Shown in pieces: positions 1-12,807 of a stretch of 64,000 nt of DNA. Below the pieces are notes generated by a model. The model searched no databases and was not told where the DNA came from. It was given only the letters and a program-made list of their open reading frames with translations. Every line of letters starts with the position of its first letter. The first letter of the stretch is position 1. Origin of the DNA: Chionoecetes opilio. Its lineage: Eukaryota; Arthropoda; Malacostraca; Decapoda; Majidae. Position numbers and translations under genes: made by a program. The stretch covers positions 17,501-81,500 of the forward strand of contig JACEEZ010016301.1 of the NCBI GenBank assembly GCA_016584305.1, read 5' to 3'.

Positions 1-1424
<1,424 letters not shown>

Positions 1425-1501
<77 letters not shown>
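1425..1501. repeat. (CT)n microsatellite
   Basis: About 77 bp of uninterrupted CT, preceded by a 12-base C run near 1,404-1,415. Confidence 0.97.
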
Positions 1502-1504
<3 letters not shown>

Positions 1505-1667
1505 CTAAATCCTACTTTACCAACGACGTTGTTAGATAGTGAAATATGTTTCCACCCTCCGTAGTACGATGTAACACAATGAGTTCCTATTAAAAACTAA
1601 TTTGATCACTAAATCCTCCTGTAATGAAAAGCTCTGACGTGCTGAAGCCTCGGGAAAGTGCGTCTAA

Positions 1668-1736
1668 TACTACTACTGCACTACTACTGCTACTACTACT
1701 ACTACTACTACTATTACTGTTACTGCTACTATTACC
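1668..1736. repeat. (TAC)n trinucleotide microsatellite
   Basis: Imperfect TAC/TGC/TAT triplets. Poly-Leu and poly-Ser frames here follow from the triplet periodicity. Confidence 0.9.
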
Positions 1737-2138
1737 AATACAATGCAATACTACTGACACAGTACAACATAAGGATAAGACAAATATAATACACGAAACA
1801 TATGGGTAGCTTATGTATAAAACAGCTAACAATCTCTTCAGTCTTCTGCTATATTTGACCTTGAATTCTAGTGTTGAGGTGCTGTCATTTCAGTTATCAT
1901 TTTTTTTTTTTTTTTTGTCTAGTTCTGCAACGAAGCATTTCAGAGAAAATCCAACATATTTTTTCCTTCATCTCACGCTGAGTAAGTCACTTCAGCATTA
2001 GCACGAATAATGTCACGGTTTCCGAGATTAAGACTGACACAAACACGAGAATCGTTACCGTTACCCAAATGGCCTCTGGTCGAGGTTCAACAAGGTTTAG
2101 GCTAAGGGCAAACGACTCAGCGTCCTTCTGGCTATTTA

Positions 2139-2312
2139 GAACATAAGAACATAAGAACATAAAGAAGCTACAAGAGGCAGTGAGACTTAAATGTGGTAGT
2201 AGTTCCTGGTACTGAACACTACCTACATCCACCTTTCATCCCCATCCATGAAACTGTCCAGCCTCCTTTTAAAACTCCCTATTGACTCCGCACTCACTAC
2301 CTGATGACTGAT
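2139..2312 (-). mobile_element. CR1/jockey-type LINE 3' end (fragment 1)
   Basis: On the minus strand this reads as the last codons of a LINE ORF2 (QVVSAESIGSFKRRLDSFMDG), a short 3' UTR with the CCTCTTGTAGCTTC motif, and a tail of repeated TTATGTTC. The same 3' end occurs at 14,150-15,210 (+), 22,446-22,512 (-) and 34,136-34,437 (-). It is 5'-truncated. Confidence 0.75.
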
Positions 2313-2471
2313 CTGATTGTGTTTGCCCTGTATTGATTTTGTTCCCAATTCACTTTACTTTGAGCGATTACTCTAGGTTAAGGACACATTACCTATATAG
2401 TTTGGACTCTGAGAACTGAGGTCTGTGGTTCTATGTAATTATATATAACGTATTTTTTCCCTCACACACAC

Positions 2472-2643
<172 letters not shown>

Positions 2644-2920
2644 CTATCACATTACAGGTCAAATCTCAAGAACACACATATGTACTAACAATGACCTAAA
2701 CAATACTACTGTTGCTTCCTAGAGTGGTAGGTTTTCACACTCTTTTACCCCTCTCTCTACCTACAGTGCCACTCTACTATAAAAAGACCTAGACACATAC
2801 CCTTTTTATACACCCAAACACATACCCTTCCGCGTTCTCCTTCTCTCTCTCTCTCTTGCCTTTACCCTTGAGCTAACAGGCAGCCACACCCAACAGGTAT
2901 GCAGACACCTGGTTTTTTTC

Positions 2921-2921
<1 letters not shown>

Positions 2922-3011
<90 letters not shown>
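2922..3011. repeat. (GA)n microsatellite
   Basis: About 90 bp of pure GA. It is followed by short GTGAGTGAGT-type imperfect repeats at 3,080-3,250; nothing coding is seen. Confidence 0.97.
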
Positions 3012-3012
<1 letters not shown>

Positions 3013-3312
3013 ATTATGGTCAAGATCATGCATGACATCTTATCATAGCTCCTTCGCCTTCTATACGGAAATAATGTGGGTAAAGTGATTACATGAGTGT
3101 GGATGAGTAAGTAAGTGAGTAAATGAGTGAGTTTGAGTTTGAGTGGGCGAACGTATATATACATATCAGTGAATGTCAAGGTGGGTGTGTATGTGAGAGG
3201 ACAGGCGAATGGGCAGTTGAATAAGTGAAAATGGGAGTGAATGAGTAAGTGAAATGCGGAAGTATTATTTGATTTTCTTTTAATCTTGACCTCTCACCTT
3301 CAACGCTGCCTT

Positions 3313-3314
<2 letters not shown>

Positions 3315-3406
<92 letters not shown>
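3315..3406. repeat. (GA)n microsatellite
   Basis: About 92 bp of pure GA. Confidence 0.97.
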
Positions 3407-3410
<4 letters not shown>

Positions 3411-3550
3411 TATCACACATTAATTTTCATCTCGAAATACCACAGACATTAACATCCAACCATATGGTCGTTCGTCAATGGACCCGACTTGACAGTAAAA
3501 TGAAAGGCGGGAACCACGTCGCTGTTTCGTTGCCTTAGCGATAATCTATA

Positions 3551-3940
3551 ATAATATAAGCGAAAGTGTGTCTGTCTGTCTGTCTGTCTGTCTGTGTGTG
3601 TGTGTGTGTGGTATAGGTTCCGCCCCCCGTGGCGCAATCACCTCATATGGCACATTTTTGGAACCGGGTTGACCAGGGGAAGGTTTTAAGCCCACTTATG
3701 AGATGATTCGATCACTTTTTTTTTTCTTTTTTTTTTAGCAGCCTATTAGCGATAATTGTGAAAAAAAAGTGGGTTGCGAGAATTGAGGAAACCTTGATGT
3801 AGGGTGATGGGTATTGGGTGGGGTGATGGGTAATGGGTGTGGGGTGATGGGTGAGTGAATGGGTGGGGGGTGATGGGTTGGGGGTGATGGATGATGGGTG
3901 AGGGAATAGGTGGGGGGTGATGGGTAATGGGTAATGGTAA
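3551..3940 (+). repeat. Composite dispersed element, copy 1
   Basis: The order is a TGTC/TG microsatellite, a conserved block of about 130 bp (GGTTCCGCCCCCCGTGGCG... to ...TTAAGCCCACTTATGAG), a poly-T run, a second conserved block, then a minisatellite of GGGTGATGGGTAAT units (3,800-3,937). Copy 2 follows directly in tandem, and a third, poorer copy is at 47,818-48,455. No coding capacity is seen. Confidence 0.85.
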
Positions 3941-4670
3941 ATATAAGCGAAAGTGTGTCTGTCTGTCTGTCTGTCTGTGTGTGTGTGTGTGTGTGTGGTA
4001 TAGGTTCCGCCCCCCGTGGCGCAATCACCTCATATGGCACATTTTTGGAACCGGGTTGACCAGGGGAAGGTTTTAAGCCCAATTATGAGATGATCCGATC
4101 ACCTTTTTTTTTTTTTTTTTTTTAGCAGCCTTTAGCGATAATTGTGAAAAAAAAGTGGGTTGCGAGAATCGAGGAAACCTTGATGTAGGGTGATGGGTAA
4201 TGGGTGAGTGAATGGGTGGGGTGATGGGTAATGGGTGTGGGGTGATGGGTGAGTGAATGGTGGGGGGTGATGGGTTGGGGGTGATGGGTGATGGGTGAGG
4301 GAATAGGTGGGGGGTGATGGGTAATGGGTGAGTGAATGGGTGTGTGGTGATGGGTAATGGGTGAGTGAATGGGTGGGGGGTGATGGATAATGGGTGAGTG
4401 AATGGGTGGGGGGTGATGGGTAATGGGTGAGTGAATGGGTGGGGGGAATACATACATTTCTACATCCATGATTTCAGGAAAGTTAGAAGGGGCTATCTGG
4501 AGAGTCCGTGTTTGGTGGGCCGAAGGCCCACCAAACACAGGTGGTGGGCCGAAGGCCCACCAAACACAGGTGGTGGGCCGAAGGCCCACCACCAATAGCC
4601 CTCCGCAGGAGCTAGCCAAAAAGTCCGCCCGGAGGGCGGCTTTGCGGCTAGTGATAAATATCGTCGGATC
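3941..4670 (+). repeat. Composite dispersed element, copy 2
   Basis: Same block order as copy 1, with a longer GGGTGATGGGTAATGGGTGA-type minisatellite (4,187-4,444). It also has a 3' part absent from copy 1: a block of about 50 bp starting TCTACATCCATGATTTCAGG (also at 19,810-19,860), a cluster of tandem hairpins (4,509-4,592), and a hairpin-forming end near 4,611-4,651 (CTAGCC...GGCTAG). Confidence 0.85.
4509..4592. repeat. Tandem GGTGGGCC-GAA-GGCCCACC hairpins
   Basis: Three successive hairpins. The first has a perfect 13-bp stem (TGTTTGGTGGGCC / GGCCCACCAAACA) around a 3-base GAA loop at 4,509-4,537; the next two repeat the GGTGGGCC-GAA-GGCCCACC core. Confidence 0.9.
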
Positions 4671-5596
4671 TTACCGTTGCAGCATCGGCTCGTTATTTTA
4701 AACCCTATAGAATATCTTCATTACGAAGAGTTCGAAGGTCAGCCAGAGTTCGAAGTCAAAGTAACATGTGGCCTTGCGTGCTTAACATGCCTTGCATGTT
4801 AACTCCTGTTGAAAGCCCCAAAATCCAAAAACTCTCACATCCTCAGTCAGTTAACCCCTTCACACCCAGATCTTTCCTTTGCTATATAAAATCGTCTGTT
4901 GTTAGCTATGAAATTACGAAAAGTAACTTAATATACCAAATTAGTTAGTCGACAAAAATACTAAACAGGTGATATCTATAAAATATTGTTTATATTCATT
5001 AAAAATCGTCTTATATCCAAATTACAATGGAAATTACGTTGTGGGTCTCAAGGGTCAAACACAGTGGCGCAGGTCGCTGCCGGTCACACGTGTCAATCCC
5101 ATCACGTACTTCTGTCCCATCCCTCGCCCTCAAACAATCTTAACCCCTTCCGGACATAAAAAAAATATATACTTTACCCATGTATAAACAGTTTAGGGGA
5201 TAGTTTTCATTAATGGATGAATCCAATAGAGTTCGCTGGCTTTGAAAATAGAGAATGGTTTCAAAGTTTTGTTATTTCTCACTAACTAACTCCTGTATGT
5301 GTGAAGGCAAGGATGATAATATCTACCGTCCAAAAAATAATGCTGCATTACTATCGTCATTGGTTTCATTTCCTACATAAAAAGTTGGCGAACAATATCG
5401 AAAAGAAAGTCGTAGACTGTCAAATGCACACTTGCACACTCTCTTGTATTGTATTGAGTGCCCATGATCAAGCACGCGCTCTGCAAGGAAAACTTATGTT
5501 TACAAATCCAAAGCGTTTGGCCAAAACAGTCACACGAAAATAAATAAATCATCATTTGACTGTCAACTCTGTCAAAACAAAAGAATGTGGATCAGG

Positions 5597-5599
<3 letters not shown>
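4671..5599. other. Unannotated upstream flank of the cuticle-protein gene
   Basis: AT-rich DNA with no convincing exon. The first exon (start codon) of the downstream cuticle gene could lie here or further upstream, but I could not identify it. Confidence 0.4.

Positions 5600-5649
<50 letters not shown>
5600..5649. repeat. (CA)n microsatellite
   Basis: About 50 bp of pure CA, some 125 bp upstream of the cuticle-protein exon. Confidence 0.97.
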
Positions 5650-5654
<5 letters not shown>

Positions 5655-5739
5655 AAAGAGGATAAGATTCATATACCATTAAGAGCTACCAGCTCATATT
5701 ACCGTGTGTATTTTGGATCGGTGTGATTAACTTTCTTTT

Positions 5740-8700
5740 ATGTTCTTGGTTAATATATTATTGTTCTCTTTGCAGATATTACTGCTGGTGGCCCTTGTGG
5801 GCGGCCAGAGCGACAGGAGAGAAAGGGCTCGCTCAAAATTCCTGGAGTTGGCCACTAAAGCGAGGGATGGAGACTCTCTAGCACAGAGGGAGCTGCTCGC
5901 CCGCCGCCGTGTTCGGACAGGTGCTAGGACACCCTCGGCGGAGCGTTTCCCCGCTGAACTCACATCCTTGGACAAGGAGCCCCCAGCCCGCGTGAAGGTT
6001 GCGGTGCCTCCCACATTAGTACCACAGCCGGTGGGGGGAGTGATACCTATTGAAGAAGAAGTCCCGCAACAAGATCGCCACCCGCAGCGTCTGTCCCACA
6101 CTTTTGCGCCAGAACCTACCACCTTCCACCCACCAACCCTGTTCTCGCAAACATTCGCCCCAGTACCGGTGCTATCTGAAACAGAGGAACCTTTCGTAGA
6201 CGTAGACTTTATTACGGAAGTGCCAACACTCGATGTGGTACCAACAGAACCCGTGACCGAAATCCCCCTGGTCGAGACTTCCGAGGCGCAATTTGATCCA
6301 CAACTGAAGGAGCAGCACGTCGAGGAACCGAACTTCGCTGCTGAGCAGCCTCAGAGGTCCAGATTGAGCGAGAACACTCTTCAGCGACAACGAGGAGTTC
6401 TTGCGCGGTCAGAGTTCTCTATTCCTTCCATTCCAGATATTCCAGATATTTCCTCGATTCCGGCTATTCTCTCTTCCGTGTTGTCAAGCCCAAGATTTGC
6501 ACCTAAGCAGCTTCGGACAGAGAGCAACCAGCCTCAGGGGTCACTACAAAATATTAAACATGAGCGACTAGGGCAGAACGACGCTCGGCCAGCAGGACCT
6601 CGAACTGCCATCAAGCAGCCCACCCAGGCACATCCACCCACCAGGAGGCCACAGATAAGGCCAGCCACCAAGAGGGTGCAGCAAGCAAACAGGGAGCCAT
6701 TACAGCGTGAAACTAATGACAGGAGATTATCACAACCTAGATCCGGTGATAGGCAACCACAACCTGACATCATTAACATACCACAGCCTCAGTCTAGCGA
6801 CAGGAGGCCACCACAGTCTAGAATCAGTGGCAGAAGACTGCCACAGCCTCTGTCTGATGACAAAAAGTCACCACAGCCCAAATCTGGCGGCAGAAGGCCG
6901 CCACAGGTTCAATCCAGTGATAGGAAAGTACAACAGACCCAGTCCAGCAATAGAAGGGAAAAACAGCTTCAAACCAGCGACAGGAGACCACCACAACTTC
7001 AAGCCAGGGACAGGAGGCCACCACAGCTTCAAGGCAGTGACAGAAGGCCACCACAGCCTCAAGCCAGCGACAGGAGGCCACCACAGCTTCAAGGCAGTGA
7101 CAGAAGATCACCACAGCCTCAAGCCAGTGACAGGAGACAACAACAGCCTCAAGTCAGTGACAGGAGACAACAACAGCCTCAAGTCAGTGAAAGGAAGCCA
7201 CCAAAAATAGCAATCAGGCGTCCATCGCAGCTCCAACTTGATGACACGAAGACACAAAATAATAGCACGCCTGACAATAAGCGGACACGACCATCATCAC
7301 CTTCAACAGATACAAAACAGACAAGCCAACCTCAATCAGATGACAAGAAGCCATCGGAAACTCAAACAGACGAAAACAAAACCCCAGATCCCCAGAATGA
7401 AGAAAAGAAAGTCTCAGAGCCACAAACTGACGATAAGAAGCAAGCCCAGAGGCAGCCAACTATCAAGCAGCCACAAACTCCTACCCCAGGCCCCGCCGGT
7501 AAAATACCACTACCAAGACCAATTATCAAGCGTATCCGACGACCACGACCAGGAGGCAAACGGCGACCACGGCCCCGACCAGAGGGCAAGGGAGATGAAG
7601 AGTCTGCAGATAAGGGCCCAGGACAAGCTAGAACCCCTAAAAAGAAAGCGGAGCCGCCAACAGTAGACTTTGATCTGCCGACACAAATTGATACCATCCT
7701 CAAGGCACTGGAACAGAACATAGCCCTTACAGAACAGAGCAGACCGCCGACAGAGGCACCCAAACGGAGAAGACCAGTTCCTAAACGCCGTCTCCAAAAC
7801 AAAGCTCTCGTTTCTACCCGCCCACGCACACAAACCTTGGCACCCGTCCGGACTCAGACCAACACTCCCAGGGTTAGCGCCGAGCGAGCCACTAAGCCAT
7901 CTGACACCACGACTGACCAATACTCGTACTATGAAGACGACGGCACCTACGTGTTTGGCTACGAGGCCGCAGACGGATCATTCAAAGAAGAAAGGCGATC
8001 GCCGGACTGCGTTGTGAACGGTAAATATGGTTACCTAGACCCCGACGGGACCCGACGAGAGTTTAGCTACTCATCAAAGGGTCAGTGCAACTCTAATGAC
8101 GAGAAAGATCCAACCCTGCAGAAGAAGAGGCCGACATCCAACAACCAATTCTTCCAGCATACCTCTGAACCCAATGTACGACCCGCCCGTCGCCGCCGTC
8201 CCGTCAACCGCGTGGTGACTCCACAGCCAGAAGTGGAAGAGGCCCCGCTCCAACGCAGACCAACCGCAAGAACCAGCCGCCGCAGACGACCCGTGGCCCG
8301 CCCGGCCCAGCGTCGCCGGCCCCAGGAATCACAGGTCCTCAACATTCCTGAGATTCCCTCATTTCCTTCCCACGTCTTCACTACCGCGCGCCCTATCTTA
8401 ACCACCTCTGACTCTGTCTTCGCTAACCCGGCCTCAGCCTTCACTCCAGGCTCCATCTTTACTACCCGAGGCTCAGAAAGTATCACCGTTGCCAATAATG
8501 CGCAGTTCACAACGCCGTCATCCTTCAACAGGTTCACCACGCCAGCCTCATTCCGCCAACCCCCGAGTGTGGATCGTTCCAGGGATAGCTCATTCCAGCA
8601 AACCACAAGTGAGGGTCGTTCTAGAGGTAGTTCAAGTAGCCGTTCTCGCAGCCGTTCACGCAGCCGTTCTCGCAGCAATTCTCGCGGTCGCACACAGTTA

Positions 8701-10287
8701 CAACAGATCACACAACAAATACCAGAAATTCAACAGCCCATTCCAACAGCCGCTCCAGTACAAACACCACAAGTTTTTCAGATTCCTCAGCAGCAACAAC
8801 AACAGCAGCAGCCCATTGCGCCCTTCAACTTTGACAATGAATTCGATGGGCTATTCGATAATTTCGCTGTCAATCAACCTGTTACTCAGGCACCATTCTT
8901 TGCACCAACTCAAGCCCTGGTGAGACCCATCCCCACTCCGACAAAAAGACCCCGTGGCCGGCCTTCCAGACGGCGACTTCGCCCAACAACCACATCCGCT
9001 CCCGCACCACCACCACCGCCGCCAACAATCGCACACACATCTACGGGCTTTGACGACGGATCCTTCACATTGAGTAAACAAGGGGTCCAGCAGTTAGTCT
9101 TTGATTCTGAAATCGGGACCTTCAGGACAGTTCACGTGCCTGCCAATCCTAACCAACCTTCCCCATCACCTTTCCAGACGCCTATTAAATTATCAACCGT
9201 CCATCGTCCCGCAAGCGAAGCAGCATTCCAGTCGCAAGTCAACCTAGCTCCAGCTGCTCGCCCTGCTACGCCATCTCACTTCCAGGCTCCAACACACTTT
9301 TCATCCAGCTCTGCCGCCTCTAAGCCCTCTCCCCCCCAGCTTCAGACTCCAAAGTTGCCACAATCCTCTTCCAACCGGTTCCGACCCCAGCCTCAGCCTA
9401 CCTCCAGGCCATTCCGGCCCCAGCCTCAGCCTACCTCCAGGCAGTTCCACCCCCAGCCTACTTCTAGGCCATTCCAGCCCCAGCCTACTTCTAGGCCATT
9501 CCAGCCCCAGCCTACTTCTAGGCCATTCCAGCCCCAGCCTACTTCTAGGCCATTCCAGCCCCAGCCTCAGCCTACCTCCAGGCAGTTCCAGCCCCAGCCT
9601 ACTTCCAGGCCATTCCAGCCCCAGTCTCAGCCTACCTCCAGACAGTTCCAGCCCCAGTCTCAGTCTACCTCCACGCAGTTCCAGCACCAGCCTACTTCCA
9701 GGCAGTTCCAGCCCCAGCCTCAGACTACCTCCACGCAGTTCCAGTCCCAGCCTCAGCCAGCCTCCAGGCAGTTCCAGTCCCAGCCTCAGCCAGCCTCCAG
9801 GCAGTTCCAGTCCCAGCCTCAGCAAGCCTCCAGGCAGTTCCAGCCCCAAATTTCAGTACCATCCTCACCTCGACCCGCTTTCAAGCAATTCCAGCCTCAG
9901 CCTCAGTTCCAGCCCTCCTCTAATCCAGTTTCCAATCAGTTCCAGTCCCAATCTCAGTCCGTCTCCAGTCCATTCCAATCTCATTCTCAAATCACGTCTT
10001 CACGTCAGCCTGCCACTAAACAATTCCAGCCTCAATCTACCGCTTCCGTAAGCTCGTTCCCGACCCAGACGCAACAAATCAAACACACGCCGCGCCCCGC
10101 AGCACCCGCGCAAAGAAGCTTCACCCAGGTCTCCCAGCCGGGCATACCGCTGCCGGCGTTCGGAGGTCAAGGATTTAACCCATTACCACACGTCCCCACA
10201 GGTAGCCTCAATATCAACAATCAGGGTCAAGTAGCCGGTGGGGGTGAATTTGACAAGTTTTTCTCAGAATTTTCCCTGAGCTTTTAA
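5740..10287 (+). CDS. Long secreted Pro/Gln-rich cuticle protein with an RR-type (chitin_bind_4) domain
   Basis: A single open frame of 1,515 codons, ending in TAA at 10,285. The first ATG gives [20 protein letters not shown], which would serve as a signal peptide. However, TTGTTCTCTTTGCAG at 5,761-5,775 is a strong 3' splice site, and arthropod cuticle genes commonly split the signal peptide, so the true CDS may start at 5,776 (phase 0) after an upstream exon I cannot place. Residues about 726-785 match the chitin-binding RR fold ([20 protein letters not shown], then [17 protein letters not shown]). This version has two cysteines (SPDC and KGQC), unlike the usual cysteine-free RR core. The rest is low complexity: Arg-Pro-Gln decapeptide repeats (residues 326-487), basic Pro/Arg blocks, an RS run (about 964-984), a short poly-Q, and [10 protein letters not shown] repeats (about 1,214-1,387). 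A structural role in chitinous extracellular matrix is inferred from the domain; the partner and tissue are unknown. Confidence 0.88.
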   Translation: MFLVNILLFSLQILLLVALVGGQSDRRERARSKFLELATKARDGDSLAQRELLARRRVRTGARTPSAERFPAELTSLDKEPPARVKVAVPPTLVPQPVGGVIPIEEEVPQQDRHPQRLSHTFAPEPTTFHPPTLFSQTFAPVPVLSETEEPFVDVDFITEVPTLDVVPTEPVTEIPLVETSEAQFDPQLKEQHVEEPNFAAEQPQRSRLSENTLQRQRGVLARSEFSIPSIPDIPDISSIPAILSSVLSSPRFAPKQLRTESNQPQGSLQNIKHERLGQNDARPAGPRTAIKQPTQAHPPTRRPQIRPATKRVQQANREPLQRETNDRRLSQPRSGDRQPQPDIINIPQPQSSDRRPPQSRISGRRLPQPLSDDKKSPQPKSGGRRPPQVQSSDRKVQQTQSSNRREKQLQTSDRRPPQLQARDRRPPQLQGSDRRPPQPQASDRRPPQLQGSDRRSPQPQASDRRQQQPQVSDRRQQQPQVSERKPPKIAIRRPSQLQLDDTKTQNNSTPDNKRTRPSSPSTDTKQTSQPQSDDKKPSETQTDENKTPDPQNEEKKVSEPQTDDKKQAQRQPTIKQPQTPTPGPAGKIPLPRPIIKRIRRPRPGGKRRPRPRPEGKGDEESADKGPGQARTPKKKAEPPTVDFDLPTQIDTILKALEQNIALTEQSRPPTEAPKRRRPVPKRRLQNKALVSTRPRTQTLAPVRTQTNTPRVSAERATKPSDTTTDQYSYYEDDGTYVFGYEAADGSFKEERRSPDCVVNGKYGYLDPDGTRREFSYSSKGQCNSNDEKDPTLQKKRPTSNNQFFQHTSEPNVRPARRRRPVNRVVTPQPEVEEAPLQRRPTARTSRRRRPVARPAQRRRPQESQVLNIPEIPSFPSHVFTTARPILTTSDSVFANPASAFTPGSIFTTRGSESITVANNAQFTTPSSFNRFTTPASFRQPPSVDRSRDSSFQQTTSEGRSRGSSSSRSRSRSRSRSRSNSRGRTQLQQITQQIPEIQQPIPTAAPVQTPQVFQIPQQQQQQQQPIAPFNFDNEFDGLFDNFAVNQPVTQAPFFAPTQALVRPIPTPTKRPRGRPSRRRLRPTTTSAPAPPPPPPTIAHTSTGFDDGSFTLSKQGVQQLVFDSEIGTFRTVHVPANPNQPSPSPFQTPIKLSTVHRPASEAAFQSQVNLAPAARPATPSHFQAPTHFSSSSAASKPSPPQLQTPKLPQSSSNRFRPQPQPTSRPFRPQPQPTSRQFHPQPTSRPFQPQPTSRPFQPQPTSRPFQPQPTSRPFQPQPQPTSRQFQPQPTSRPFQPQSQPTSRQFQPQSQSTSTQFQHQPTSRQFQPQPQTTSTQFQSQPQPASRQFQSQPQPASRQFQSQPQQASRQFQPQISVPSSPRPAFKQFQPQPQFQPSSNPVSNQFQSQSQSVSSPFQSHSQITSSRQPATKQFQPQSTASVSSFPTQTQQIKHTPRPAAPAQRSFTQVSQPGIPLPAFGGQGFNPLPHVPTGSLNINNQGQVAGGGEFDKFFSEFSLSF
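5758..5775 (+). other. Probable 3' splice site at the start of the cuticle-protein exon
   Basis: A pyrimidine-rich tract ends in TTTGCAG directly before ATATTACTGCTGGTGG. This places an intron inside the signal peptide, as in many arthropod cuticle genes. The alternative is that the ATG at 5,740 is the real start and the match is fortuitous. Confidence 0.6.
6715..7200 (+). repeat. In-frame decapeptide repeats of the cuticle protein ([10 protein letters not shown] type)
   Basis: About 16 degenerate 30-bp units encoding S-D/G-R-R-P-P-Q-x-Q. All are multiples of three, so the frame is kept. Opposite-strand frames here are shadows. Confidence 0.9.
7915..8093 (+). other. RR-type chitin-binding domain coding segment
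   Basis: It encodes about 60 residues with the aromatic spacing of the Rebers-Riddiford family: Y-x-F-x-Y, then G-x-Y-x-Y-x-D-P-D-G, then F-x-Y. The insertion RRSPDCVVN between the two halves and a C-terminal Cys are unusual and could form a disulfide. Confidence 0.85.
9379..9900 (+). repeat. In-frame [10 protein letters not shown] repeats of the cuticle protein
   Basis: About 16 tandem units of 27, 30 or 36 bp encoding Q-P-x-S-R-x-F-Q-P/S-Q. Several neighbouring units are identical at nucleotide level (9,457-9,560), which indicates recent slippage or unequal exchange. Confidence 0.92.
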
Positions 10288-11500
10288 GTACATGAACCTA
10301 GAAAGATGAGGATCTTCTCCCCATCAAACAAAGTGTAAACATTGAGATTTAACATTCTATAAGCCTTCATTTTTTATCAAATGGAAAACTCACTATTTGT
10401 TGTCATGTATTTCTATTCGGTGTAGCCATTGTAATCATATCATAGTAACCTGCAACATATTCGTAGTGTCTTAACTCTACACGACGAGCAATAGGAATAG
10501 TGTTATCTTCGTCGCTAACAGGGACTTGAGGATGACCAATTTGATCACAACGATGACTTTAACCTAAAGGATCGCTTGACGCGTGTTCATCTGTACAGCT
10601 CTGAATATCAAAAAGGGCAAATCTTCACTTGTTATGGCTAACAGCTGGCTCTGGACGGGTGTCAAACGTCTAGTATTTTTTTTTTTTACTTCATTGGAGT
10701 GTACAATATTTGCCTCTACACTTGTTTCTACTTTTATTAACCCAAATGCTTTCACACTCAGTAGCGGCAGAGTATGCTGCATCAGGTGACACCCGCTAAA
10801 CCTGACGGACACTATTCGCACGATACGTGCTGCTGTATATAACCTGCTTTAAAATAGAAATCTAGCATGCTTTTCACTACCTCAACCTTTGACCATTTGT
10901 CATCCTATCATTGCCCTCCCTGTGGCCTCTGTCTCAAGCCACACCCCCGATCCTCCCCCTCACGTGTCATCTGCCTTAACTTAAGACAAAATGTAAATCA
11001 ATACCGCACCGTAGAAAACGGAAAAGATTGTAAAGACTTTCCACAATGACAAAATGAAATGAAATGAAATCGTCGGGTTTGCACTCCGCCATTAACAAGT
11101 CAGCTGACTGGCAAGGTTCGTCATCGACTCGCAGGTTGAGTTACGCACAAAAGCCTCCTCCACAACCTTATAAATAATACATGAAACATGGGAAGCCTTT
11201 AAATATACAGGGAATAAAATCAACTTACCCTTATACTGTATATGTAAAGTTCTATGAAGTTACTTTACATTAAAATCATACTTCAATAGTAGGCCTACAG
11301 TAATTCACATAATGATGTCATTTTATTGCCCCTATGAAATTGCTGTTATTTAGTGCGAAAGCAGCGAGGCTACAGTAACATGTCACTTATAAACAAGCTT
11401 GAAAACAACGAAACTGTTCCGTTCCCCGTCTGGTGCCAAAACGAGTTGAAACTACCTTGCCCGATTGGTTGGGAAACGAGGGATGGTTCCGCAACACATA

Positions 11501-11503
<3 letters not shown>
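10288..11503. other. 3' flank of the cuticle-protein gene, no further gene seen
   Basis: AT-rich. A possible poly(A) signal AATAAA is at 11,213-11,218, about 0.93 kb after the stop. An ATGAA pentanucleotide run is near 11,050-11,070. No open frame has a recognisable domain. Confidence 0.45.

Positions 11504-11590
<87 letters not shown>
11504..11590. repeat. (CA)n microsatellite
   Basis: About 87 bp of CA with a single interruption at about 11,561. Confidence 0.96.
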
Positions 11591-11754
11591 TGTATCTATC
11601 TATATAATTTTTTTATATCTATCTATCTACCTATTGATCGATTGATTGAGTGAGTGACGTCCTTTAAAACGTTCCTGTTGTCTTTGTAACTGATTTACAG
11701 ACCAAACAGGGACATGACATCTGGATACTCACTAAAGACTGAGTATTATGAAAA

Positions 11755-11925
11755 TAATGATTCGCTACCATGTTGCCGTGTTTTGTACATAAGTGTAACA
11801 TATGTCTCATATTTTGCATGTTTCCATAATAAAGAGTCCTTATTCAAATATAGAACTTTTCATAAACCACTCAGGTGGCATTCCTCACTGGTTTATTTGG
11901 ACACCTCTAGTATTGGTAAGTGATG
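11755..11925 (+). repeat. Dispersed repeat, copy 1 (partner at 27,230-27,410)
   Basis: Shares TTTTGCAT-TTCCCAT-ATAA-GA-TCC, GAACTTTTCA and CCTCA-TGGT-T blocks in the same order and orientation with 27,230-27,410. Noncoding and of unknown class. Confidence 0.6.
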
Positions 11926-11939
11926 ATGATGGTCTAGGT

Positions 11940-12145
11940 CAGAGTTCGGCAACCCAAAATTCGAGAAGAGCCAGTTTCTTCAAACTTGGCAGAAAAGCAG
12001 TGCTGGTGGAGCCGCAGTGTAAATTATGAATGGAAATTATGAAACAATAAAATATTCCTCTTATTATCTCTTACTATTAAAGTAATAATATTGACTAAAA
12101 AATAAAGGAAAATGCATGTAATACTACTACTACTACTACTACTAC

Positions 12146-12178
<33 letters not shown>

Positions 12179-12204
12179 TAATAATAATAATAATAATAAT
12201 AATG

Positions 12205-12256
<52 letters not shown>

Positions 12257-12471
12257 CACTAATAAGTACAAGAATGCATCCCAATATTTTCCTAGAGACC
12301 TAGGTAGGACCTAGGTCACATACACTATTGTACTGCGGCTATTTATGCCTGTATCCTTTTTTTTTTTTTTTTTTTACGATAATTTGGACAATTTTAAGTA
12401 GGTTGCAGGAGTCGCACAGGGCTCTTGAAAAAGCCGCATGCGGCTCCGGAGCCGCCGGTTGCCGACCGCTG
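11940..12471. mobile_element. hAT-like non-autonomous element (MITE) with 8-bp target duplication
   Basis: Left end CAGAGTTCGGCAACC, right end (reverse complement) CAGCGGTCGGCAACC. Flanks are gtctaggt (11,932-11,939) and gtctagtt (12,472-12,479), a target duplication matching 7 of 8. CAG-type ends with an 8-bp duplication are typical of the hAT superfamily. The interior has no transposase and contains a long TAA microsatellite. Confidence 0.85.
12120..12255. repeat. (TAA)n/(TAC)n microsatellite inside the hAT-like MITE
   Basis: About 135 bp of TAC then TAA triplets with few interruptions. Poly-Ile and poly-Leu frames here are artefacts. Confidence 0.95.
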
Positions 12472-12807
12472 GTCTAGTTGAAGTAAAAGCAATCCACACG
12501 CTTCTCATCCCACTGAACTACATAAACAAACATTTGGTTCGCCCAATGTTGCCAGGCATAACAAATACAAATCTGACAAACTAGGGTAAAAAATCTGTGA
12601 TTACGGTTGAAGACTGAGCTGACCTGACATCTGGTGGCCGTTCCGGAACTTCAACCAAATAAATGTATAGCGGGCTTCAGAAGATGATTTTTCTTAAATG
12701 TTTTCACTTGGTGTTTTGAAGTCGCAATATTTTTCTCATAGCTACGGTTTACATACAATTCATATATAAGCGGAATTAAAAAAACAATGAAACCCACTGA
12801 AAACGAC

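Noticed and set aside
9301..9849. 182-codon minus-strand frame (LGLELPGG repeats) opposite the cuticle gene
   Set aside because: It is the antisense shadow of the in-frame [10 protein letters not shown] repeats. Other overlapping frames between 6,100 and 9,100 are also shadows.
12120..12303. Poly-Ile and poly-Leu frames
   Set aside because: They are TAA/TAC microsatellite translations inside the hAT-like MITE.
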